From an uncultured Dokdonia sp. (GTDB lineage Bacteria; Bacteroidota; Bacteroidia; Flavobacteriales; Flavobacteriaceae), in NCBI RefSeq assembly GCF_947492815.1, contig NZ_CANLOB010000024.1:26186-90185 (forward strand): a DNA stretch of 64,000 nt, given 5' to 3'. Shown in pieces: positions 43,915 through 50,565 of this stretch. The notes beneath the pieces were generated by a model. That model saw only the letters and a list, made by a program, of their open reading frames with translations. It searched no databases and was not told the DNA's origin. Position numbers and translations under genes: made by a program. Numbering within the stretch: the stretch's first letter is position 1; the number at the start of each line of letters is the position of its first letter.

Positions 43915-43929
43915 CCCGCGTTAGGCGGG
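43915..43929. repeat. Small CCCGC/GCGGG hairpin upstream of paaB
   Basis: CCCGC-GTTAG-GCGGG, 8 bp upstream of the paaB ATG; may affect coupling of paaA and paaB translation. Confidence 0.55.
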
Positions 43930-43966
43930 TATCTTTTAAATTTTGAAGAGGATTTATGTTGACAAG

Positions 43967-44008
43967 TCCTCTCTGCCCTTTGGGCATCTCTCCCAGAAGG
44001 AGAGAATA
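43967..44008. repeat. SLPLGE-type repeat between paaA and paaB
   Basis: CCTCTCTGCCCTTTGGGCAT then CTCTCCCAGAAGGAGAGAAT. Confidence 0.8.
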
Positions 44009-44018
44009 TCTTTATTAT

Positions 44019-44981
44019 CTAGATTGCTCTTTTAATATCGTTTTTACGCTTCTCCTTCTTCTCAGCATAAGCCATGGCTGCATCACGCACCCATGTTCCT
44101 TCTTCCCATGCACCAACTCTATCTTTCATTCGTTTTTTATTAGAAGGACCATATCCTTTTACAACTTGCCAGAATTCATCCCAATCTATTTCTCCAAAAT
44201 CATAATGACCGGTCTCTTCATTCCATTTTAAATCTGGATCTGGAATGGTCAATCCTAATAAATCTGCTTGTGGTACGGTTTGATCTATAAATTGCTGGCG
44301 TAACTCATCATTTGTCTTACGTTTCAATTTCCACTTCATAGATTGTGCAGTATGTACAGACTCTGCATCTGTAGGACCTAACATCATTAATGAAGGCCAC
44401 CACCATCTATTCAATGCATCTTGCGCCATATCTTTTTGCTCAGGAGTTCCATTAGCTAGTTTTAACATAATTTCAAATCCTTGACGTTGGTGAAAACTCT
44501 CTTCTTTACATACTCTAATCATAGCGCGAGCATATGGTCCATATGAAGTACTACATAAGGGCACTTGATTGATGATTGCAGCACCATCTACTAGCCATCC
44601 AATAGCGCCCATATCTGCCCATGTTACTGTTGGGTAGTTAAAGATAGATGAATACTTCGCTTTTCCTGTGTGTAATTGATCATAAAGCTCATTACGAGAA
44701 ATTCCTAATGTTTCGCACGCAGAATATAAGTATAGTCCGTGTCCAGCCTCATCCTGCACCTTTGCAAGCAAAGCTACTTTACGACGTAATGATGGCGCTC
44801 TTGAAATCCAGTTCCCTTCAGGCAACATCCCCACAATTTCAGAATGCGCATGCTGACTAATCTGACGAATGTGCGTCTTACGATACTTCTCTGGCATCCA
44901 ATCTTTAGGCTCAATTTTTTCATCACGTGCAATACGCGCTTCAAAAATTTCTTCTAAGTTTTTTACTTCTTTTTCACTCAT
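44019..44981 (-). CDS. paaA: PaaA, catalytic diiron oxygenase subunit
   Basis: 320 aa from ATG 44981 (MSEKEVKNLEEIFEARI); the longer form starts at a TTG. Ferritin-like four-helix bundle with iron ligands in KVQDEAGHGLYLYSACETLG (E-x-x-H) and VCKEESFHQRQGFEIM (E-x-x-H), plus WWWPSLMMLGPTDAESVHTA. Epoxidises the ring of phenylacetyl-CoA together with PaaB, C and E. Confidence 0.96.
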   Translation of the reverse strand: MSEKEVKNLEEIFEARIARDEKIEPKDWMPEKYRKTHIRQISQHAHSEIVGMLPEGNWISRAPSLRRKVALLAKVQDEAGHGLYLYSACETLGISRNELYDQLHTGKAKYSSIFNYPTVTWADMGAIGWLVDGAAIINQVPLCSTSYGPYARAMIRVCKEESFHQRQGFEIMLKLANGTPEQKDMAQDALNRWWWPSLMMLGPTDAESVHTAQSMKWKLKRKTNDELRQQFIDQTVPQADLLGLTIPDPDLKWNEETGHYDFGEIDWDEFWQVVKGYGPSNKKRMKDRVGAWEEGTWVRDAAMAYAEKKEKRKNDIKRAI

Positions 44982-45022
44982 AGTCTTTTCATTTATTTGC
45001 AATATTCCTTTGCTTTATTGAG

Positions 45023-45207
45023 TCTTCCGTCCTCACGGAAGATATTTGAATCACAAAGGCGGAAATCTCTTTAATGTTTCTATTATATGTTTTGCTTTCG
45101 CGAAAACCCTCTCTGCCCTTTGGGCATCTCCCCCAAAGGGAGAGAATATACTTCTGTTCTATTTTCAAAAGATTCCCACCTCCGTAGGAATGCTCGTCTA
45201 AAAAGGC
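45023..45207. repeat. Stack of short repeats in the paaE-paaA gap
   Basis: Within 185 bp: hairpin TCTTCCGT-CCTC-ACGGAAGA (45023-45042), a truncated HIP-like palindrome GCTTTCGCGAAA (45094-45105) that runs straight into an SLPLGE-type repeat (45108-45150), and an imperfect ATTCC/GGAAT hairpin (45171-45190). Confidence 0.75.
45108..45150. repeat. SLPLGE-type repeat between paaE and paaA
   Basis: CCCTCTCTGCCCTTTGGGCA then TCTCCCCCAAAGGGAGAGAA. Closest match to the 43967 copy. Confidence 0.8.
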
Positions 45208-46281
45208 TTACACATCAAAATTCACTTTTACATTCTCTGAAGTTGGCACGGCTTGGCAACTTAAGACTAAGTTTTGAGCTACTTCATTTTCTTCTAATGC
45301 ATAGTTAATTTTCATCTCAACAGATCCTTCTTCTACTTTACACTTACAGGTACTGCATACACCTCCTTTACAAGCAAATGGTAAATCTGCACCAGCACCT
45401 AATGCTGCATCTAGAATATTATCATATTCATCTGTCATTGTAAAATGAAAGTCTTTTCCTCCATCCACAATGGTAACTTCAACTCCTTCTACTTGTTGTT
45501 CTGCAAGTCTAGCAGCGCGTTGTTTATCTTCTTCAGAAAGTCCTGTTACGAATAATTCATAATGAACTTTATCTTTCTCTAATCCTGCTGCAACCAATTC
45601 ATCGCGTATAAGAAATATCATTTCTTCTGGTCCACAAATAAATACTTCATCTGTAGCCTCTACAGAAATCAATGTTTTGGTAAGCGTTTGTAATTTATCA
45701 CTTGTAAAGCGCCCATTAAATAACTCGATATCCCGTTGCTCTTTAGTTAAAAAATAGAAAATCTCTAATCTCCCAAAGTATTGATTACGCAGCTGTTCTA
45801 TCTCTTCTTTAAAGATAATGGATTTTACGGTTCTATTTAAATAGAATAACTTGAATTTAGCATTTGGTTCCAATGCCAAATGTGTTTTAATCATAGATAA
45901 GATAGGAGTTATCCCACTACCTGCTGCAAAAACCACATAATTCTTAGCTTGATCTTTTGATACTGCAACACCAAACTTGCCGCTTGGCTCCATAACTTCT
46001 AGAACATCTCCTGCTTGTAATTTTTCATTAACATATGTAGAAAACAATCCTCCTGGGATTTGTTTTACAGCAACTTTCCATTCTTTATCTACAGGACTTG
46101 AACATAAACTATAGGATCTACGCACATCTTGTCCATCTAATATTGCTTTAAGAGTAAGATGTTGTCCTTGCTGGAAATCAAAAGCGCTATATAATGCTTC
46201 AGGAATATCAAAGGTCACTACAGAACAATCTGAAGTTTCTTTATAAATATCTTTAATTGCTATGTTGTGAAATTGTGCCAT
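45208..46281 (-). CDS. paaE: PaaE, monooxygenase reductase
   Basis: 357 aa. FNR-like FAD domain (GQHLTLKAILDGQDVRRSYS, shown in order GQHLTLK ... RRSYSLCSSP), NAD domain (VVFAAGSGITPILSMIKTHL) and C-terminal plant-type [2Fe-2S] domain with C-x4-C-x2-C in FACKGGVCSTCKC and a final Cys in LSCQA. Passes electrons from NADPH to PaaA. First gene of the operon; its promoter carries the 20-bp palindrome described below. Confidence 0.95.
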   Translation of the reverse strand: MAQFHNIAIKDIYKETSDCSVVTFDIPEALYSAFDFQQGQHLTLKAILDGQDVRRSYSLCSSPVDKEWKVAVKQIPGGLFSTYVNEKLQAGDVLEVMEPSGKFGVAVSKDQAKNYVVFAAGSGITPILSMIKTHLALEPNAKFKLFYLNRTVKSIIFKEEIEQLRNQYFGRLEIFYFLTKEQRDIELFNGRFTSDKLQTLTKTLISVEATDEVFICGPEEMIFLIRDELVAAGLEKDKVHYELFVTGLSEEDKQRAARLAEQQVEGVEVTIVDGGKDFHFTMTDEYDNILDAALGAGADLPFACKGGVCSTCKCKVEEGSVEMKINYALEENEVAQNLVLSCQAVPTSENVKVNFDV

Positions 46282-46302
46282 TATGATTTTTAGAATACTA
46301 CA

Positions 46303-46322
46303 AAACTAACAATTGTTAGTTT
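46303..46322. promoter_or_regulatory. Candidate PaaR/TetR operator over the paaE promoter
   Basis: Perfect 20-bp palindrome AAACTAACAATTGTTAGTTT, 21 bp upstream of the paaE ATG. Its right arm overlaps a TAGTTTTG (complement of 46301-46308) that fits the TAnnTTTG -7 box. A repressor bound here would block the promoter. Confidence 0.8.
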
Positions 46323-46347
46323 ATTTTCCAAATAAACACATAATTTG

Positions 46348-46923
46348 CTATTTTTCAACACCTTGAAGAAGCGTCACAGTCAAACCTTTTATTAATTCGT
46401 CTTTTTTAAGTTCTCCTTTTTTAGGAATCCACAAATACAGATTGCGCAATGTAGTGAGTATTGAATACAATAAAATCTCAACATTAACATCTTTAAGCTC
46501 TCCAGAATCTTTTCCTTCCTGAACAATAGCTTTAAATGTATTTTCATACTGTGAACGTAAATTTAAATAATAATCTAGCTTTCCTTCTAGGTGCATCCAA
46601 TCATTATTAAGCGCTGCCATACCATACGGGTTATCTGCAGTGAGCGTTATATGCTGAGTTATAACTGCCTTTAATTTTGTAACTGCGTCTGTTTTTTGAT
46701 GCGTAATCGTATCAATTCCTTCTGTAAATTGCTCTGCAATATCTATAATAATTTCAGAGAGTATTTGCTGTTTTGACGAAATATGGTTGTATAAACTCGC
46801 TGCCTTGATACCTACGGCCGCAGCGAGATCTCTCATGGTGACGGCACTATACCCTTTTTCTTTAAAAAGTCTAGCAGCGGTTCTATATATTTCCTGCTTT
46901 CGCGAAAGCGTATTTGTTTTCAT
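46348..46923 (-). CDS. TetR family regulator, probable paa repressor
   Basis: 191 aa from ATG 46923 (MKTNTLSRKQEIYRT); a TTG at 46932 is a weaker alternative. N-terminal HTH (AARLFKEKGYSAVTMRDLAA, AVGIKAASLYNHISSKQQIL) and helical ligand domain. Directly upstream of paaE on the same strand, with an operator-like palindrome between. Likely the PaaR-type sensor of phenylacetyl-CoA. A palindrome copy supplies LSRKQ at the extreme N-terminus. Confidence 0.9.
   Translation of the reverse strand: MKTNTLSRKQEIYRTAARLFKEKGYSAVTMRDLAAAVGIKAASLYNHISSKQQILSEIIIDIAEQFTEGIDTITHQKTDAVTKLKAVITQHITLTADNPYGMAALNNDWMHLEGKLDYYLNLRSQYENTFKAIVQEGKDSGELKDVNVEILLYSILTTLRNLYLWIPKKGELKKDELIKGLTVTLLQGVEK
46896..46909. 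repeat. HIP-like palindrome, copy 11 (in TetR gene, LSRKQ)
   Basis: Core GCTTTCGCGAAAGC 14 bp inside the start codon of the TetR gene. Confidence 0.95.
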
Positions 46924-46932
46924 TACGCGCAA

Positions 46933-46989
46933 TATACACTTTATGAAAGAATCTTGAAACTAGCGTTCTTTGCTTTCATAAAGTGTATA
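46933..46989. promoter_or_regulatory. 17-bp inverted repeat upstream of the TetR gene
   Basis: TATACACTTTATGAAAG (46933-46949) and CTTTCATAAAGTGTATA (46973-46989), perfect arms, 23-nt spacer, starting 9 bp before the ATG. Either a two-site operator or a 5'-UTR stem-loop; no T-run follows. Confidence 0.6.
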
Positions 46990-47032
46990 GAGGCAATTTC
47001 AACAAAAGATACTTGCTCTTACAAGGGTTTAC

Positions 47033-47530
47033 TTATTGTAATGTAAACTGACCAAAAAATCCTGCCCCTTCTGCTGGTTCTATATTTACTTCATTAAAAC
47101 TACCATCTGTATTATAGGATAAATTATACGATAGTATATCACGGCACTCATCTTGAAACGTATAATTCCCAGATGTTTCATCTGCTCCAAAACGCCACAC
47201 TGGGTTACTAATGGTGATACATTCAAACCCTTCTACTTCAACACTTAATGTTTGATCTGATTTTACAATAAATATAGCTATTGTTCCTAATTCAAAAGGC
47301 GAATTAGCATCTGCAAATGTGTATTCAACATTATACGTTCCAAAGGCTGTATCTGGCACTGTAGCAGCAGTCTCATCTGCTCCAACAGTTGCCTCACAGA
47401 TATCTCCATTACACCCTTCACTTGACATTTGTTCTTCCATTTGCTCTTCTTCCATCATTGTGTTGTTATCATCACTACTACAAGCAAAGAAACTAAAGAC
47501 TACTAAAAAAACGATTATAAATTTTCTCAT
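47033..47530 (-). CDS. Hypothetical acidic lipoprotein
   Basis: 165 aa, lipobox VFSFFAC, then a Met/Glu-rich acidic stretch (MMEEEQMEEQMSSEG) and a small beta domain with several Cys. No family. Its promoter carries one of the five ATACG-type inverted repeats, so it may be a target of the nearby two-component system. Confidence 0.75.
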   Translation of the reverse strand: MRKFIIVFLVVFSFFACSSDDNNTMMEEEQMEEQMSSEGCNGDICEATVGADETAATVPDTAFGTYNVEYTFADANSPFELGTIAIFIVKSDQTLSVEVEGFECITISNPVWRFGADETSGNYTFQDECRDILSYNLSYNTDGSFNEVNIEPAEGAGFFGQFTLQ

Positions 47531-47582
47531 GGTTTTTATTTTATATTTTTCAAAACTACCAGAGAAAACCCTGAGAAAACAT

Positions 47583-47600
47583 ACGTCAGTTGTCGTATAT
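47583..47600 (-). promoter_or_regulatory. ATACG inverted repeat, site 1
   Basis: Read on the minus strand ATACGACAACTGACGTAT, 24 bp upstream of TAGTTTTG (47551-47558), a full-consensus -7 box, in front of the acidic lipoprotein gene. Confidence 0.7.
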
Positions 47601-47756
47601 TATCATAACTGGCAAGCTTTTATGAAAGTGAAATTTATGTTGGACTTGTCTTATGATTAATAGAGAATCAACTATAATTGACCTTTTTAGTAAAATCATA
47701 AAACTCTATGAAAGGAGTGGTGAAAATTTCCACTAAAGTCATTAATTTTACATTCT

Positions 47757-49574
47757 ATGAGTACTACTATAGAAACCAATCCATTACTGGATCGTTTACC
47801 TCCACATTTAAAGCAATATATCAAACCTCAAAACTATGAGGACTATACACCTATTAATCAGGCTGTATGGCGTTATGTAATGCGCAAGAATGTAGATTAT
47901 TTAGCTAAAGTAGCTCATGAAAGCTATTTAGATGGTCTCAGACAAACAGGTATTTCTATAGATCAGATTCCATCTATGTATGGGATGAATCGTATTTTAA
48001 AAGAAATTGGTTGGGCCGCTGTTGCAGTAGATGGGTTTATCCCTCCCAATGCTTTTATGGAATTTCAAGCTTATAAAGTATTGGTAATTGCTAGTGATAT
48101 TCGTCAATTAGAAAATATTGAGTATACGCCTGCTCCTGACATTATACATGAAGGCGCTGGGCATGCTCCTATTATTGCGAGTCCAGATTATGCAGAATAC
48201 CTAAGACGTTTTGGAGAAATAGGCGCTAAAGCTATTTCTAGTGCACATGATATGGATATGTATGAAGCTGTACGCAAACTATCTATTTTAAAAGAAAGCC
48301 CTCCCCCTAGCCCCCTCCCAAAAGGAGAGGGAACGCTTACTCCTGCTCAAGAAGAATATCTCGATACTATTAAAAAAGCAGAAGAATACGTAGAAGAACT
48401 TCAACATAAAAAAGTAGAACCTTCTGAAATTGCATTAATACGTAATTTACACTGGTGGACTGTTGAATATGGACTTATAGGTACAACTGAAGATCCTAAA
48501 ATTTATGGTGCAGGATTATTATCATCTATAGGAGAAAGCGCTTGGTGCATGACAGATCAGGTAAAGAAATTACCGTATTCGATTGATGCTATTTATCAGG
48601 AGTTTGATATCACAAAGCCACAACCTCAATTGTATGTAACACCTGATTTTGCATACCTTATGAAAGTGCTTGAAGAATTTGCGAGTACGATGGCAGTGCG
48701 TAAAGGAGGATGGCGCGGACTCAGAAAATTAATTGAATCCAAACAAATAGGTACAATTGAGTTAAGCACAGGACTTCAAGTGAGTGGTATTTTTACACGC
48801 ATGATTCAAAATGAAGACAATGAAGTTATTTATTTTGAAACTGAAGGTCCTACAGCACTTGCTTATCGCGAAAAAGAATTGATAGGGCATGGTACAACTA
48901 GACATCTTAATGGTTTCAGATCACCACTAGGAAAACTAAAAGGGATTAACCTATCCATAGAAAATATGGGACCTAGAGATTTACAGGCATATAATTTTTA
49001 TGATGGTAAGCCTATTTCATTTGAATTTGAAAGCGGAATCACTGTAGACGGTCTTAACGTTACGGGAATGCGTAATCTTAACGGAAAACTAATGCTCATC
49101 CAGTTTACAGATTGTACAGTGCGTTATAAAGATGAAGTCTTATTTTCTCCTGAAATGGGAGACTTTGATATGGCATTAGGTCAAGAAATCTTATCTGCTT
49201 TTGCAGGTGCCGCCGATTATCTATCATTCAAATTAGATGAGCATATCGTAAGTTCTACGACTATTAAAAATAACATCTCTGAGAAAGAACAGCAGTTGCT
49301 TACACTATATCAAGAAGTACGTGATCTTAGAGAAGGAAATATTTCTGAAGAAAGGTTATCACAAATTTTTGAAGAAGTGTCTACATATCATTCGACTGAC
49401 TGGTTACTTTCATTAGAAATCTACGAACTTGTTTATGAGAATAATTCCGCTACTTCGACTGCGCTCGTCACAGGTTTCGCGAAAGCGGTTTTAGAACATC
49501 TTATAAGACTTAAAGAAGAACGCCCAGAAATCGCGCATCTTATAGAAAATGGTATTGCATTAATAAATCAATAG
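47757..49574 (+). CDS. phhA: Aromatic amino acid hydroxylase, long flavobacterial form
   Basis: 605 aa. Biopterin-dependent hydroxylase core: YKVLVIASDIRQLENIEYTP, PDIIHEGAGHAPII (iron ligands in H-x4-H) and LHWWTVEYGLIG with the third ligand Glu. This would convert Phe to Tyr. The C-terminal 250 residues (about 335-605) are an added beta-rich then helical domain usual in the Bacteroidetes form. Two repeat-derived stretches are inserted: SPPPSPLPKGEG (about 182-193) and SATSTALVTGFAKA (about 565-578). Confidence 0.88.
   Translation: MSTTIETNPLLDRLPPHLKQYIKPQNYEDYTPINQAVWRYVMRKNVDYLAKVAHESYLDGLRQTGISIDQIPSMYGMNRILKEIGWAAVAVDGFIPPNAFMEFQAYKVLVIASDIRQLENIEYTPAPDIIHEGAGHAPIIASPDYAEYLRRFGEIGAKAISSAHDMDMYEAVRKLSILKESPPPSPLPKGEGTLTPAQEEYLDTIKKAEEYVEELQHKKVEPSEIALIRNLHWWTVEYGLIGTTEDPKIYGAGLLSSIGESAWCMTDQVKKLPYSIDAIYQEFDITKPQPQLYVTPDFAYLMKVLEEFASTMAVRKGGWRGLRKLIESKQIGTIELSTGLQVSGIFTRMIQNEDNEVIYFETEGPTALAYREKELIGHGTTRHLNGFRSPLGKLKGINLSIENMGPRDLQAYNFYDGKPISFEFESGITVDGLNVTGMRNLNGKLMLIQFTDCTVRYKDEVLFSPEMGDFDMALGQEILSAFAGAADYLSFKLDEHIVSSTTIKNNISEKEQQLLTLYQEVRDLREGNISEERLSQIFEEVSTYHSTDWLLSLEIYELVYENNSATSTALVTGFAKAVLEHLIRLKEERPEIAHLIENGIALINQ
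48297..48335. repeat. SPLPKGEG-type repeat inside the hydroxylase gene
   Basis: CCCTCCCCCTAGCCCCCTCC then CAAAAGGAGAGGGAACGC, in frame, translated ESPPPSPLPKGEGT. Confidence 0.8.
49452..49488. repeat. TTCGACTGCGCTCG repeat fused to half a HIP-like palindrome
   Basis: ACTTCGACTGCGCTCGTCAC (49452-49471) followed by TTTCGCGAAAGCGG (49475-49488), in frame in the hydroxylase gene. Confidence 0.75.
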
Positions 49575-49606
49575 AGATATTATAGCCTTTTAGTACAGGT
49601 AATCTA

Positions 49607-50260
49607 CTAAATCAAGTTATGCCGTTTTGCTTTATGAACTGCTTCTATTTTAGAGTGCACTTGTAGTTTTTTATAGATGTTTTCTATATGCTTTCTAACC
49701 GTGCTTGGTGATAAAATAAGGTTCTCTGCAATAACAGTATAACTAAGCCCTTTAGACAATTGTTCTAACACTTCTATTTCCCTTTTAGACAACCTGATTT
49801 CCTCTTTATTTTCTAAAAATTTTTCATTTACAGGATTTCTAAGAAGTTTAAGTGTTTTCATAGCAATACTGGGATTCATTGCAGCACCACCATTAATGGT
49901 TTCGAGAATTCCTTTATGTAATGTTTCTGGATCTACTTCCTTTAGCAAATAGCCATCTGCTCCAGCTTGAATCGCTTTAAATATATTTTCGTCGTTATCA
50001 AAAACAGTAAGCATAATTATTTTAACATGCGGATACTTTTGCTTAACCATTTGCGTGGTCTCAATACCATTAAGAACTGGCATTTCAATATCCATTAAAA
50101 TAATATCCAGATTATGATTCTCTTCTAGTTTCGTAAGTCCTTGACTTCCATCTAGAGCAATCCACTTAATAGAAATATCATCAAAAAAAGACAATTTATC
50201 TTTTATCGCTTTGATAAGAAATGTATTGTCATCTATAATCGCTAGTTTAATATTCATCAT
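49607..50260 (-). CDS. LuxR/NarL family response regulator
   Basis: 217 aa. Receiver domain with acidic pocket (IIDDN), phospho-acceptor Asp in DIILMDIEMP (about 56), Thr in MLTVF and Lys in LLKEVDPE; C-terminal LuxR HTH (LSKREIEVLEQLSKGLSYTV, IAENLILSPSTVRKHIENIY). Cognate of the kinase two genes upstream. ATGA overlap with the small membrane protein gene. Probable binder of the five ATACG inverted repeats. Confidence 0.95.
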   Translation of the reverse strand: MMNIKLAIIDDNTFLIKAIKDKLSFFDDISIKWIALDGSQGLTKLEENHNLDIILMDIEMPVLNGIETTQMVKQKYPHVKIIMLTVFDNDENIFKAIQAGADGYLLKEVDPETLHKGILETINGGAAMNPSIAMKTLKLLRNPVNEKFLENKEEIRLSKREIEVLEQLSKGLSYTVIAENLILSPSTVRKHIENIYKKLQVHSKIEAVHKAKRHNLI

Positions 50261-50502
50261 TTATAATATACATCAATTTCTTCTTGAACATGTAAAGACT
50301 CTTCTAAATTAAACATCAACAGTTTATACATTTTAAGATAATGATGTCTCTTTTGTATTTGCTTTTTATTTATATCTAATCGTTCTTTAAGTATTCTTTT
50401 CCTTTGTTTATGAGCACTCTTCAATTGTTGATTTCTTGTTTTAAACAAGAATATACTGAGAGCAGATACTATAAACACAATCAAAAAAATCAGTTTTTCC
50501 AT
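50257..50502 (-). CDS. 81-aa membrane-anchored basic helical protein
   Basis: Start chosen at ATG 50502 (MEKLIFLIVFIVSALSIFLF), because the promoter-like TACTTTTA at 50518-50525 would place the transcript start inside any longer version (an ATG-like start at 50535). One membrane helix, then a Lys/Arg-rich coiled-coil-like helix. Sits between kinase and regulator with an ATGA overlap to the latter. No family recognised; could be an accessory of the two-component system. Confidence 0.65.
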   Translation of the reverse strand: MEKLIFLIVFIVSALSIFLFKTRNQQLKSAHKQRKRILKERLDINKKQIQKRHHYLKMYKLLMFNLEESLHVQEEIDVYYK

Positions 50503-50517
50503 ACTCTTCTTTTGATT

Positions 50518-50565
50518 TAAAAGTACGACTAACAAAACATATAAATTATACGTCGTTTGCCGTAT
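50518..50565 (-). promoter_or_regulatory. ATACG inverted repeat, site 2, with -7 box
   Basis: ATACGGCAAACGACGTAT (50548-50565, minus strand), then 22 bp, then TACTTTTA (50518-50525). Drives the 81-aa protein and the response regulator, which suggests autoregulation. Lies inside the 3' end of the kinase gene. Confidence 0.7.
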
